From: Hominisplanchenecus_A murintestinalis
GTDB taxonomy: Bacteria > Bacillota > Clostridia > Lachnospirales > Lachnospiraceae
Reading direction: 5' to 3'
NCBI RefSeq assembly: GCF_943193015.1
Contig: NZ_CALPCM010000004.1
Span: 62,001 to 126,000, forward strand
DNA length: 64,000 bases
Shown here piece by piece: positions 32,803 through 42,481 of the stretch (position 1 is the stretch's first letter; each line of letters starts with the position of its first letter). A model generated the notes under the pieces. The model made no database searches. It had not been told where the DNA came from and saw only the letters and a program-made list of their open reading frames with translations. The position numbers were made by a program, and so were the translations under genes.

Positions 32803-33669
32803 TTAAATCTTATCTTTTAAAAGAGGGAGACCAGCCAGAAGGTTCGCCAGGTTCATAGCGTCCCAGGGCAGGTATTCCGCAAGGCTCAGCCCTACGATAT
32901 CAAACTGTTTATCCAGGTCGTTCAGCAGACGGCTAAGAGATTGGAAAGAAGCGCCCGGCCTGATGAGTTTCAGCCGTTCGAAATACACCGACGGATTTGC
33001 AGAGGATTGTGAGCGGAAGGAAGATAAATCCAATACATCCAAATCAAAATGGATAATCAGTTTTCTTATATGCATGTCTTTTATTGCGGCGATGACAGAG
33101 CTGCTGTTTTCTGCAAATTCTTCAGGAAGAATATTTTTGAAGTCATAGTTATTTCCGATTTTGCGGCCGAATTCTTTTGCCGGGTCATTTACGCCGATAT
33201 GGAGCAGATGTTCTGTATCGAGTTTTACTTTTACAAAATCCGAAAAATCTGTATCCCCTTCACCCAGAAAAGAAGCCAGTACCATAGCATGATAATCTGT
33301 TGTTTCTCCGGGGACGGAAATATCTCCATGCCTGTCCAGCCAGAGGACTGCAGCATCGCCTTCGTATTTTTCCAGAAGGTAAGTGAAGGGAGCCAGGCTG
33401 ATGCTGCAGTCCCCGCCGAACACGATGATTTTATCCGGCGACTTGCTTTGCAGAAAGCGGTAAATTTCTCCAGAGTGCCGAAGAAGCTCTTCTTTAAAAG
33501 CAATTCCGTCTTTGATAACCTCGGGTGTTTTTGGGATTAAGGGTATTTCAAAGGTTTCGCAGTTTGCGGCTGGCGCCAGCCATTCTAATAATTTTGCACC
33601 GAAAGCGTAAACGTATCGGTTTCCTCCCTGCCATTGGGGAAGAATAAGTCTGATGGTTTTATTATCCAT
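32803..33669 (-). CDS. Arginase/agmatinase-family (ureohydrolase) protein with altered metal motif
   Basis: 288 residues. The metal-binding motifs of ureohydrolases are visible: GGDCS (85-89), LDRHGDI (D112, H114, D116) and HFDLDVLD. In active enzymes the first motif is GGDHS, and its His is an Mn ligand; here it is Cys88. The remaining Asp/His ligands are kept. The substrate (arginine, agmatine, formiminoglutamate) cannot be told, and activity may be altered. It is convergent with the DeoR gene and divergent from the PTS operon, which suggests a role unrelated to arginine. No ATG context other than TTATCC is unusual. Confidence 0.75.
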   Translation of the reverse strand: MDNKTIRLILPQWQGGNRYVYAFGAKLLEWLAPAANCETFEIPLIPKTPEVIKDGIAFKEELLRHSGEIYRFLQSKSPDKIIVFGGDCSISLAPFTYLLEKYEGDAAVLWLDRHGDISVPGETTDYHAMVLASFLGEGDTDFSDFVKVKLDTEHLLHIGVNDPAKEFGRKIGNNYDFKNILPEEFAENSSSVIAAIKDMHIRKLIIHFDLDVLDLSSFRSQSSANPSVYFERLKLIRPGASFQSLSRLLNDLDKQFDIVGLSLAEYLPWDAMNLANLLAGLPLLKDKI

Positions 33670-33778
33670 AGTGTAGTCCTCCGTAGTTGATAAAAGGTTT
33701 TATGTTCTATATAAATGATAAAATAAAATGCAGAAAAATGCAATAATAAATTATTTTTCAAAAAAATAGCGCAGACTA

Positions 33779-33807
33779 TTGCAAAAGTACTTAAAATATG
33801 GCATAAT
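33779..33807 (+). promoter_or_regulatory. Sigma-A promoter of the PTS operon
   Basis: TTGCAA (33779-33784), 17 bp, CATAAT (33802-33807), 73 bp before the EIIBC start. The leader contains ACACC and GGTGT arms that could pair around it. Confidence 0.55.
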
Positions 33808-33879
33808 GTAGACACCAACAATCGCATCAGAACCCGGGTGAGAGGTGTGTGAAAAATTAAAAAGGAGAGTGTGATTTTT

Positions 33880-35439
33880 ATGAAAGACAAACTATTTGGC
33901 GTTTTACAGAAAATGGGCAGATCGTTTTTGCTGCCAATCGCGGTGCTTCCTGTTGCGGGGCTCCTGCTGGGAATCGGAAGTACGCTAACATCATCGGGGT
34001 ATATTCCTGAGGATACCTTTATTTACAAACTTTTATGCGTGCTTGGTGACTGTGGCGATATGGTATTCGGCATTTTGCCGTTGCTGCTGTGCGTTGCAGT
34101 GGCGCTGGGACTGGCCAGGCAGTATAAAGAAGTAGCGGCAATCTCTGCTGTGTTCGGGTATTTTGTAATGAATATGGCAAATTCAAGTATTGTAAATCAT
34201 TTTATGGATGTGGAAGAGCTGAGTAAGACTCCAGGTCTGCTGAGTGATTTCCTGGGATTCACGAACTGTATGAATACGAGTGTTCTGGGAGGTGTTATCC
34301 TGGGTGTTATTGTAGCGAAACTTACAAATAAATTCCATAGCATTAAGCTCCCGGAGTTGCTGGCGTTTTTCGGAGGACTGAATTTTGTCCCGATTATCTC
34401 CACAGTGGCAGGTATCGTATTGGGCATTTCCATGACTTTAATCTGGCCGTATGCGGCAGCATTGATTGCAATGCTGGGTGTTGCGGTCAGTAAGATGGGA
34501 TATGTGGGCACATTCCTGTATGGATTCATTTACCGGTTGCTGATTCCTACGGGACTGCATCATGTATTTTATCTGCCTTTCTGGCAGACGGCTATCGGGG
34601 GAACAGAGGTTATTAACGGGGCGGTATTTTACGGAAGCCAGAATATCATGATTGAACAAATACGCCTTGGTTTGCCGATTACGGCGGAGGTAGGCAGATT
34701 CTATTCCGGCGAGTTTGCGATGATGATGTTTGGTCTGCCGGGCGCAGCGCTGGCCATGTACCATACAGCCCATAAGGAAAATAAGAAAAAGGCGAAGGGT
34801 CTGCTTTTATCTGCGGCTCTGGCTTCCTTCCTGACAGGTATTACAGAACCGATAGAGTTTTCTTTCTTGTTTGTTGCGCCGTTTTTGTATTTTGGCGTGC
34901 ACTCTGTGCTGGCTGGCGCATGCTTTATGATAGGCCATATTATTGGGGCAGGCGTGTGCAACAATTTTTCGGCGGGAGCTCTTGATTTTATGATTTATGG
35001 AGTCATGCTGGGCAACGAGAGAACGAAATGGATTTACATTTTAATTCTTGGTATTGTTATGTTTGTGGTTTATTATATAGTATTCCGATTTTTGATTGTC
35101 AAATTCAACCTGAAAACTCCGGGCAGGGAGGATAGTGTGGAAGAGGTCCGGCTGCATAGTAAAAAAGAATATCTGGAGAGCAGTCAGAATAAATATCAGA
35201 AACTTCTTAAAGGGTTAGGCGGACTTGAAAATATTCTTGATATTGATGCTTGTGCATCCCGTTTGCGCCTGAGGCTGGCGAATGGAAACAAAATTGATGA
35301 GTCATTACTGAAGCAGACGGGCTCCCTGGGGGTTGTAAAAAAAGAAAATAATGTCCAGGTAGTATATGGGCCGAAGGTTTCCACAGTCAGGATAGAACTG
35401 GAGAATTATATTTCGGCAATAAAAGGAAAGGAGGGCTGA
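33880..35439 (+). CDS. PTS sugar transporter, EIICB of the glucose/glucoside family
   Basis: 519 residues. The EIIC membrane domain (about 1-400) has LQKMGRSFLLPIAVLPVAGLLLGIG, the conserved TGITEPIEFSF motif, and ten or so helices. The EIIB domain (about 435-519) carries phospho-Cys in DIDACASRLRLRLANG and GVVKKENNVQVVYGP. There is no EIIA domain, so phosphate must come from EIIA elsewhere. This family imports glucose, N-acetylglucosamine, maltose and related sugars; the exact one is unclear. ATG 33880 was chosen; GTG 33871 is closer to the AAAGGAG site and is possible. Confidence 0.9.
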   Translation: MKDKLFGVLQKMGRSFLLPIAVLPVAGLLLGIGSTLTSSGYIPEDTFIYKLLCVLGDCGDMVFGILPLLLCVAVALGLARQYKEVAAISAVFGYFVMNMANSSIVNHFMDVEELSKTPGLLSDFLGFTNCMNTSVLGGVILGVIVAKLTNKFHSIKLPELLAFFGGLNFVPIISTVAGIVLGISMTLIWPYAAALIAMLGVAVSKMGYVGTFLYGFIYRLLIPTGLHHVFYLPFWQTAIGGTEVINGAVFYGSQNIMIEQIRLGLPITAEVGRFYSGEFAMMMFGLPGAALAMYHTAHKENKKKAKGLLLSAALASFLTGITEPIEFSFLFVAPFLYFGVHSVLAGACFMIGHIIGAGVCNNFSAGALDFMIYGVMLGNERTKWIYILILGIVMFVVYYIVFRFLIVKFNLKTPGREDSVEEVRLHSKKEYLESSQNKYQKLLKGLGGLENILDIDACASRLRLRLANGNKIDESLLKQTGSLGVVKKENNVQVVYGPKVSTVRIELENYISAIKGKEG

Positions 35440-35443
35440 TGAT

Positions 35444-36148
35444 TTGAGAATCAGAAATAAAATTGTTCAGCTTGCGGGTGCGGAGTATGGAACATTGGGA
35501 AGTGTGTTTGCTGTTGAGTATGCGCAAGGTTATGTGCTGATTGATTCAGGAATGCCGGACGCCATTGATGTAATTCGGATGACTATGGATTATTGGGGAA
35601 TTGATGAGAGAAAGATTACCCATGTATTTTTGACACATGGACATGATGACCATTGTGGAAACGCAGCCTATTTTCAGAGCCTGGGCGCAAAAATTTATAT
35701 TGGGAAGGAAGACGCCCCGATGCTGGAAGCGGGAAACCTGGGGATGGACAGTCCCTGCACGAATCATGTAATGCCCTGCTGCCGTCCGGATTACCTAATT
35801 GGAAGAGATGAGCGCTATAGTATCGGTGACTGTGTGATAGAGGCGTATAAAATGCCGGGGCATACAGACGGGACAGTTTTGTATGTGGGTAAAATCGAAG
35901 GAGAAACTGTGATTTTTTCAGGCGATTTCTTTTTCCCGGAGGGAGAGAGAGGCGATATGGCTAGAACAGGATGGAAGGGAGATTTGAGCTACAATTCCAG
36001 TAAATTAACAGAGAGCTTCCGGCGGCTGTACATAATGGATTTGAAGCCGGATATTATATTGAGCAGTCATGGAAGGGCTCTGTTCGGGGAGAAGGCAAAG
36101 GATTGTGTGCGTACAGCATTTAAATACCACATCTTGAATAACCGATAA
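35444..36148 (+). CDS. MBL-fold metallohydrolase
   Basis: 234 residues with the metallo-beta-lactamase metal sites THGHDDHCG (H65, H67, D69, H70), PGHTDGTV (His), SGDFFF (Asp) and SSHGR (His). The fold binds two metals and hydrolyses esters, thioesters or phosphodiesters; the substrate is unknown. TTG 35444 is the only start consistent with the GGAGGG site at 35430-35435. An ATG overlapping the previous stop is blocked by TGA. It lies 4 nt after the PTS gene, so it belongs to that operon. Confidence 0.85.
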   Translation: MRIRNKIVQLAGAEYGTLGSVFAVEYAQGYVLIDSGMPDAIDVIRMTMDYWGIDERKITHVFLTHGHDDHCGNAAYFQSLGAKIYIGKEDAPMLEAGNLGMDSPCTNHVMPCCRPDYLIGRDERYSIGDCVIEAYKMPGHTDGTVLYVGKIEGETVIFSGDFFFPEGERGDMARTGWKGDLSYNSSKLTESFRRLYIMDLKPDIILSSHGRALFGEKAKDCVRTAFKYHILNNR

Positions 36149-36164
36149 TTATGGGGGGAAATGC

Positions 36165-37523
36165 ATGAAGATAATATGGAAAGAAGTGGAAGAGCCAGAG
36201 TGCGATTGTCCGAAGCAGGTGGTATTAAGTGAAGATACGATGCGGGAACGCAAAGAAAAGGTTATCTCCCAGATGGATGAGGCAGGATATGATTACCTGG
36301 TTGTCTATTGCGACCTTGAGCATGGGGCGAATTTTGAATATTTAACAGGCTTTGTAACACGTTTTGAGGAAGCGCTGCTGATAATTGGAAAAGACAAGAC
36401 GTACCTGATTGCCGGAAATGAAAATGTAAATAAGGCGGAAATCAGCCGTATGCCAGTGGAGCCAATTCTGTATCCGGAATTTTCCCTGCCAAACCAGCCA
36501 TTGAAAGGAAAAGAAAAACTGGAGGATATTTTCGGAAAAATAGGGATTCAGGATAAACGAGTAGGGGTAGCCGGATGGAAATTGTTCGAGGATGTTTCTT
36601 TGTTTGACGTGCCCTGTTGGATTGTGGAAAGCCTGAGGCAAACAGCGGGCCGCCTGGAAAATGCGACGGAGATTTTTATATCTCCGGAAACAGGGGCAAG
36701 AATAACCAACAATGCGAACGAGATTGCACATTATGAATATGGAGCCGCACTGGCTTCGTCTGGTATTCTGAAAGCGATGAAAAGCGTAAGAGAGGGAATT
36801 TCTGAGACAGAACTTGGAACGCTGCTGAATGGGCATGGGCAGCGGGGGAGTGTCGTTACTATTGCGGCGGCAGGAAAACGTTTTGAGCATGCGGTGATTT
36901 ATCCTACAGAAAAAATCGTAAAAAAAGGAGATGCCCTCTCCTTAACGGTGGGATATAAAGGCGGTTTGCAGAGCCGGGCTGGGTTTGCAGCGGAAAGTGG
37001 GCTGGATTTGCCGGAGAGACAGAAGGGGTATCTTGAGGAACTGGCAATTCCGTATTTTAAGGCTGTAGTTACTTGGCTTGAAAATATCAGGACAGGGATG
37101 AGCGGCGGCATGTTGTACAGCATGATTGAGGAAGTTTTGCCGGCAGGAAAATTTTGCTGGAGTTTGAATCCGGGGCACCTGTGTGCAGATGAAGAATGGC
37201 TGGCGTCTCCTGTCTATAAAGAGTCAGAAGCAGTGCTGAAAAGCGGAATGATTTTGCAATTTGATATTATTCCCTCAGTGGAGGGATATGCGGGCGTAAG
37301 CTGTGAGGGCGGAATAGCTCTGGCAGATGCAGGACTGCAGGAGAAAATAAAACACAGTTATCCGGAAAAGTATGAAGCTTTCATGAAGCGCAGGGAATAT
37401 ATGCGCAAAATTCTGGGAATCCGTGTTTCGGATGAAATACTTCCTATGGGAAATGCGGATGCTTACTATAAGCCATTTATGCTGTCGACGAAAGCGCTGG
37501 CGGTAGAAAGGGCAGACATATGA
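36165..37523 (+). CDS. M24 peptidase (Xaa-Pro aminopeptidase-like) homologue lacking key metal ligands
   Basis: 452 residues. An N-terminal creatinase-like domain (YLTGFVTRFEEALLIIGKD) and a C-terminal pita-bread domain (GARITNNANEIAHYEYGAALAS; NPGHLCADEEW; SGMILQFDIIP; SCEGGIAL). In active M24B enzymes two Asp ligands lie in a DxG...SDxTR region; here that part reads ALSLTVGYKGGLQSRAG and has neither Asp. One His and one Glu remain, and another Glu is replaced by Asp. It is likely a binding or regulatory protein rather than a peptidase. Third gene of the PTS operon, 16 nt after the MBL gene. Confidence 0.75.
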   Translation: MKIIWKEVEEPECDCPKQVVLSEDTMRERKEKVISQMDEAGYDYLVVYCDLEHGANFEYLTGFVTRFEEALLIIGKDKTYLIAGNENVNKAEISRMPVEPILYPEFSLPNQPLKGKEKLEDIFGKIGIQDKRVGVAGWKLFEDVSLFDVPCWIVESLRQTAGRLENATEIFISPETGARITNNANEIAHYEYGAALASSGILKAMKSVREGISETELGTLLNGHGQRGSVVTIAAAGKRFEHAVIYPTEKIVKKGDALSLTVGYKGGLQSRAGFAAESGLDLPERQKGYLEELAIPYFKAVVTWLENIRTGMSGGMLYSMIEEVLPAGKFCWSLNPGHLCADEEWLASPVYKESEAVLKSGMILQFDIIPSVEGYAGVSCEGGIALADAGLQEKIKHSYPEKYEAFMKRREYMRKILGIRVSDEILPMGNADAYYKPFMLSTKALAVERADI

Positions 37524-37561
37524 TTTAACAAATAAATACGCAGCTGTTTGGCTGGAAGCGG

Positions 37562-37613
37562 CCGCTGACGCGTTTCCGTAAAAGATAGGGATGCGTCAGC
37601 GGTCATATTTTTG
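37562..37613 (+). terminator. Terminator of the PTS operon
   Basis: CCGCTGACGC (37562-37571) pairs with GCGTCAGCGG (37593-37602), followed by TCATATTTTTG. Confidence 0.8.
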
Positions 37614-37640
37614 TTTAAAAGCGGAGCAGAGAAAAGTTAC

Positions 37641-37670
37641 TTGCCACCAATGGACAGATAGTGCTATACT
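37641..37670 (+). promoter_or_regulatory. Promoter of the DUF5717 cassette
   Basis: TTGCCA (37641-37646), 18 bp, TATACT (37665-37670), 44 bp before the GTG start. Confidence 0.5.
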
Positions 37671-37714
37671 AATGAAAGAAATTCGCCATGATAAGACATA
37701 AACGATAGGTACAG

Positions 37715-40700
37715 GTGGAAGAGTTGAAAAGAAGGATTGAACAGCTGCTGAATGGAATATTTGAGTATGAGGCTCCCAGGCTTGTGGTTTCCCAGGAGGA
37801 AATCCGTGCGGTGCTCCGAAAGGGCAGGACGTTCCGGGGAGAATTCCGGGTGGAGAGTGCGGATAAACGGAAAGTCAAAGGCTTTATCTATGCGGACAGC
37901 CCCCGCATGGCATATGAGCCTTCAGATTTTAATGGAATTTCTGAGAAAATCGTGTATGAACCTGATATTACGGGTATGGAGGAAGGAGATGTGCTGGAAG
38001 GCGCGTTTACTGTTTGCTCGGATTTAGGGGAATACAGGATTCCTTACCATATTGAGATTGCCCGGAGCATGGTGAAGACTTCTGCTGAAGTGATTGACAG
38101 CCTGGAAGATTTCCAGAAACTTGCCCGGGAGGATTTTCAGAAAGCATATCCCGTTTTTGTATCGGAGGGATTTCGGAACATGTTGGAGAGACAGAAGCCG
38201 GAATGGATCCCTTTGTATGAAGGATTGCGTACACAGGCGTCAGGTTATGCGGATATGGAGGAGTTTCTGGTGGGAATCCATGCGAAAGACGTGGTAAATC
38301 TTACGCTGGAAAAGCCAGACACGTATTTTGAAGGGCTTGGGCAGACCCAGAAGGAATCAGCAGTGCTTTCGAAGGACGGCTGGGGTTTTCAGAAACTGGA
38401 TATCTGTACAGATGCGGAGTTCCTGGAAGTAGAGCGTCCGGTGGTTACGACGGATGAATTTATTGGGAGCACTTACCGCCTGGATTATCTGATTTACCCG
38501 GACAGGCTTCACGAAGGGAAGAATTACGGAAAGATTTTTGTAAAAAGCCCTTACCAGACACTGTGCTTTGAGGTAACTGTGGCAAAGAATGCCGAAAACG
38601 GCCCGTCAGGACAGCGGCATGAGCAGAAGGTAAGGATAAAGCGTCTGATGGAGCGGTATGTGGAGTTCCGGCTCCGCAGGCTCAGTCTGAAAAAGTGGGT
38701 GGACAGTTCGCTGGCGGACTTAAAAGCATACAGGAATGCGGGCGGCGCGCATCCTATGCTGGAGTTGTACCAGGCGCATCTTCTCTTTGCGGCAGGACGG
38801 GAAGATGAGGCGTGCATTCTCCTCACAGAGTTTGAGGGAGAGCGCGGGAGGATGGAGAAACCGGAAGTCAGAGGCTACTACCTGTATTTGACAACATTTT
38901 ATAATAAAGACAGGGTTTATGTAGACTATGTAGAAGAGACTCTTTTGGAGCTGCTTCATCAGGATAGGGAAAACTGGAGGCTGCAATGGCTGCTTTTGTA
39001 TCTTCAGGAAAGCATGATTTCACGTCCGGCAGATAAGCTTGAAGCCATCCGAAGTCAGTTCCTTTATGGGTGCCGGAGCCGTATTATGTACTTGGAGGCT
39101 TACGGGATTATTGAGAAAAAACCGGGAATGCTTAAGAAGCTGGGAGAATTTGAGGTGAGCCTGCTTCATTTTATATGCCGGGAAGGGCTTTTGGATGAAG
39201 AAATTATCCGGCATATCACAGATTTGGCGGGACGGGAGAAAAAATATTCGAAACATCTGTATGATATCTTGAAACAATGTTATGAGGAGCAGCCTTCGGG
39301 GAACCTGTTAAAAGTTATCTGCAGCCTGTTGATTAAAGGGGATAAGGACGGAGAAGCATACTTTGCATGGTATGAGGCTGCGGTAGAGTCGGATATCCGG
39401 CTTACCGGTCTGTATGAGCATTATGTGAATTCTATGGGAACAGGTTTTCAAAAGCCTCTGCCACGGATGATTAAGATGTATTTCTCATATAATAATACGC
39501 TGAACTATCAGAAAAAGGCGGCAGTGTATGCGAATGTAATAGAACATCGGGAAGAAGATATGCGAACGTTTGAGAACTATCAGCCGACGATCGAAAAGTT
39601 TATGGTGGAGCAGCTGGAGGCGGGGCATATTAATCGAAGCCTGGCGTTGATTTACCGGACGTTTCTGAATGCGTCTGTCCTGAACCGCTGGATAGCTGAG
39701 CATTTGGCGAAGGTGATTTTTACATGTGAAGTTCGCTGTGACAGCCCAAATGCCCGCTATGTGGTAGTGGTTCACCGTGAGCTTGAGCATGAGCAGCGGG
39801 CGGCGCTGCTGGGCGGAAAAGCTGAGGTGAAACTATTTACCGAAAATTATCAGATTTTTATCGAGGATGACAGAGGAAACCGCTGTACAGCTTCACTGCC
39901 GTATGAGACGGAACGGCTTTTGGAGAGCGGCGAGCTTTTGGCTCTCTGCCGGAATATGTCATCGGAGTGTCCGGAAATTCTTCTGAACATCTGTGGGGCG
40001 GCAGTGGGAGAGCATGTTGTCGGGGAAAAGAATGTAAAGAGCTTCTGGAAGCTTTTGGACGTCAGCGGTATCCGGGAGGGATATAAAGAAGCAGTGAGGA
40101 AGGAGCTTTTAGACTATTATTACGCAAATCCAAAATCGGCGTCCCTGGATGAATTTTTGCATGGAATCAGCCTGGAAAAATTTTTCCGGACGGATAAGCG
40201 CAAGCTTTTGGGGATGCTGGCAGCGGAAGGAATGTGCAGTGAGGCGTTTGCCCTGGTGGGAACTTACGGGGCAGAAAGGGCGGAACTTGGCTCTCTGGTG
40301 CGGATATGCAGCCGGAATGTGCTGAGCAGGGAGTATGAGCCGGATGATATGCTGCTCTCTGTCTGCTGGTACTGCTTCAGGCATGAGAAATATGATGAAA
40401 CTCTGCTTTCTTATCTTCTGAAACATTATGACGGCCCGATACAGGACATGAAGCGTCTCTGGAAAGCGGGAAAACAATTTGAGCTGGATACTTACAGGCT
40501 GGAAGAGAAGATTCTTCTTGTGTTGGTTTTTATGCGCTCCGGCACAGAAGAGACAGAGGAAATTTTTGATTCTTACCGGAAAAATATGGGGAAAAAACCG
40601 TTAATATCGGCGTATGTCATCTATCGGGCATATGAGTATTTTGTGCGGGGGATTTCTGTCAGCGCTCCGGTGTTTGCCTACATTGAGAGGGAATATGAGA

Positions 40701-41278
40701 TGGGACAGGAGATGCAGGATGTATGCCTGCTGGCGCTGCTGCGGTTTTATGCGGCTCAGCCTTCCCTGACGGACAAGCAGGAAGGGAATGTGCAGAAGCT
40801 TTTGGAGGAATTTTATTACAGGGGGATGCCTTTCGCATTTTATAGGGATTTCCCGACAGAGTTAATACGCCCATTTCAGCTGCAGGATAAGAGCTATGTA
40901 GAGTATCGGGCGAATCCTGGAGCGTCCGTGACGCTGAGCTGGTCTGTGGAGAGACAGGGCGGAGGGAAAACCAGAAAGAGTTCAGAGCTAATGAAGGATG
41001 TTTACCAAGGTGTGTTTGTAAAAGAATTCACGCTGTTTTATGGGGAAACTGTTCACTATAAGATACGTGAAGATTTTGACGGGACAAAGCGGGAGACAGA
41101 GCCTATGACGCTTTCCTGGGACGCCAGGGGAAATATGGAAGGCGATACGCGCTATGATTTGATTAACCGTCTGGCAAAGGCGGTATCTGATAAGGACAAA
41201 CGGGCAGCCAGGGACGTGATGCAGCTCTATTTTGAACAGGAATGCCTGGCAAAACATATTTTCCCGAATAATGAATAG
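37715..41278 (+). CDS. Giant DUF5717-like protein, first gene of a three-gene cassette
   Basis: 1187 residues. The N-terminal domain (about 1-250) is beta-rich with EYEAPRLVVSQEEIRA and RIPYHIEIARS. A long helical solenoid of TPR-like hairpins follows (about 300-1080; for example LELYQAHLLFAAGREDEACILL). The C-terminal 120 residues form a beta-sandwich-like domain (ANPGASVTLSWSVERQ; FTLFYGETVHYKIRED). No membrane helix, signal peptide or catalytic motif was found, so it looks like a large scaffold. The start is GTG 37715 with a weak AGG site. It is followed by an Hsp70-like gene and a small helical gene. Assignment to DUF5717 is from memory. Confidence 0.75.
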   Translation: MEELKRRIEQLLNGIFEYEAPRLVVSQEEIRAVLRKGRTFRGEFRVESADKRKVKGFIYADSPRMAYEPSDFNGISEKIVYEPDITGMEEGDVLEGAFTVCSDLGEYRIPYHIEIARSMVKTSAEVIDSLEDFQKLAREDFQKAYPVFVSEGFRNMLERQKPEWIPLYEGLRTQASGYADMEEFLVGIHAKDVVNLTLEKPDTYFEGLGQTQKESAVLSKDGWGFQKLDICTDAEFLEVERPVVTTDEFIGSTYRLDYLIYPDRLHEGKNYGKIFVKSPYQTLCFEVTVAKNAENGPSGQRHEQKVRIKRLMERYVEFRLRRLSLKKWVDSSLADLKAYRNAGGAHPMLELYQAHLLFAAGREDEACILLTEFEGERGRMEKPEVRGYYLYLTTFYNKDRVYVDYVEETLLELLHQDRENWRLQWLLLYLQESMISRPADKLEAIRSQFLYGCRSRIMYLEAYGIIEKKPGMLKKLGEFEVSLLHFICREGLLDEEIIRHITDLAGREKKYSKHLYDILKQCYEEQPSGNLLKVICSLLIKGDKDGEAYFAWYEAAVESDIRLTGLYEHYVNSMGTGFQKPLPRMIKMYFSYNNTLNYQKKAAVYANVIEHREEDMRTFENYQPTIEKFMVEQLEAGHINRSLALIYRTFLNASVLNRWIAEHLAKVIFTCEVRCDSPNARYVVVVHRELEHEQRAALLGGKAEVKLFTENYQIFIEDDRGNRCTASLPYETERLLESGELLALCRNMSSECPEILLNICGAAVGEHVVGEKNVKSFWKLLDVSGIREGYKEAVRKELLDYYYANPKSASLDEFLHGISLEKFFRTDKRKLLGMLAAEGMCSEAFALVGTYGAERAELGSLVRICSRNVLSREYEPDDMLLSVCWYCFRHEKYDETLLSYLLKHYDGPIQDMKRLWKAGKQFELDTYRLEEKILLVLVFMRSGTEETEEIFDSYRKNMGKKPLISAYVIYRAYEYFVRGISVSAPVFAYIEREYEMGQEMQDVCLLALLRFYAAQPSLTDKQEGNVQKLLEEFYYRGMPFAFYRDFPTELIRPFQLQDKSYVEYRANPGASVTLSWSVERQGGGKTRKSSELMKDVYQGVFVKEFTLFYGETVHYKIREDFDGTKRETEPMTLSWDARGNMEGDTRYDLINRLAKAVSDKDKRAARDVMQLYFEQECLAKHIFPNNE

Positions 41279-41302
41279 TTCGGAGGTAAATCGGAGGCGG
41301 AT

Positions 41303-42466
41303 ATGGCAATGGATTTTAACGAGGTAATCATAGGCTTTGATTTGGGGCGGAACTCCTCTGTGCTCACTTTTTACCATCAGAATAATACGGAGCCTAAGAC
41401 GGTCAGCGCGGTGGCGGGAGAGGAGAAGTATCAGATTCCTACTCCGAGGGACTTATTTCCGCTGATTGAACAAAAAGTGGAGCTGGGAGTTGCGCTGTTG
41501 TCGAATTTCTTTAAAGTGTGTTTTGAAAAACTTTCGGCAGTGGGGCCTATGAGCGGGGCAGTGGTGATGGTGACAATGGCGGAGATGCGCCGGGACTGGG
41601 TGCAGGCAATCCGGCAGGCTCTGGAGATGCTGGGCATTCCAAAAGATAAGGTTTATCTCCAGGATTATCTGGAGAGTTTCTACTATTATGCGTTGAGCCA
41701 GAAGAAGGATTTATGGCGCTATAAGGTGGGACTGTTTTCTTATGAGGAAGATTTTATCACAGGATATGAGCTGCATATCAATGGAAAGACAAAGCCGGCT
41801 ATGGTCTCCGTGAAGAACAGGGGACGCATCTGCCTGGATGAAAAGACGAGGGGAAGCCGGAAACCGGAACACTGGAAGCGAATGAAAGACGTGCGTTTTC
41901 TGGAACATGCGAAGAAGGTGATGGGCACAGATGCATATTCCACGGTTTACCTGGTGGGAGATGGTTTTGACCAGAGCTGGGAGCAGGAATCCCTCAAATA
42001 TCTGTGTAGCAGGCGGAAAGTGTTTTTGGGCCGGAATCTGTATTCTAAGGGAGCGTGCTATGGGGCGATGAGCCTGGCGGGGATAAAGCCTCTGGGAAAT
42101 TATATTTATGCAGGACCGGATATGATTGAGCATAATGTGGGCATGAAGATGTTCAAGCGGGGGATAGAGAGCCGCATGGATATGATAAACGCCGGAATCA
42201 ATTACTACATGGCATATTTTGAATGTGAATTTATTTTGGACGGCACGGATGAGCTGGTATTTTTCACCCGGAGTATACATGGCGAGAGCATGGCTCATAA
42301 AGTGCGGCTGACAGATCTTCCCAAACGGCCGAACCGGGCGACCAGGATACACATGGAGATAACTTTTACGGCAAAAGATAAGTGCCGGATAAGGCTTGAG
42401 GACATGGGGCTTGGCGAGCTGTATAAAAGCTCGGGAAAAAAATGGGAAGCAGTGATTGAGCTGTAG
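41303..42466 (+). CDS. DUF5716-like protein, Hsp70/actin-fold
   Basis: 387 residues. Motifs track the Hsp70 ATPase: IIGFDLGRNSSVLTFY (phosphate 1), MVTMAEMRRDWVQAIRQALE followed by VYLQDYLESFYYYAL (like the RxxxxxA...NEPTAAALAYG region), and TVYLVGDGFDQSW then KGACYGAM (adenosine motif). The phosphate 2 loop, DLGGGT in Hsp70, appears as LFSYEEDFITG, so hydrolysis may be lost. The C-terminus (about 290-387) ends in a beta-rich part resembling a substrate-binding domain (ITFTAKDKCRIRLEDMGLGE). No membrane part. GGAGGCG precedes the ATG. Acts with its neighbours (inference). Confidence 0.75.
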   Translation: MAMDFNEVIIGFDLGRNSSVLTFYHQNNTEPKTVSAVAGEEKYQIPTPRDLFPLIEQKVELGVALLSNFFKVCFEKLSAVGPMSGAVVMVTMAEMRRDWVQAIRQALEMLGIPKDKVYLQDYLESFYYYALSQKKDLWRYKVGLFSYEEDFITGYELHINGKTKPAMVSVKNRGRICLDEKTRGSRKPEHWKRMKDVRFLEHAKKVMGTDAYSTVYLVGDGFDQSWEQESLKYLCSRRKVFLGRNLYSKGACYGAMSLAGIKPLGNYIYAGPDMIEHNVGMKMFKRGIESRMDMINAGINYYMAYFECEFILDGTDELVFFTRSIHGESMAHKVRLTDLPKRPNRATRIHMEITFTAKDKCRIRLEDMGLGELYKSSGKKWEAVIEL

Positions 42467-42481
42467 AAGGAGGCATGGGGA

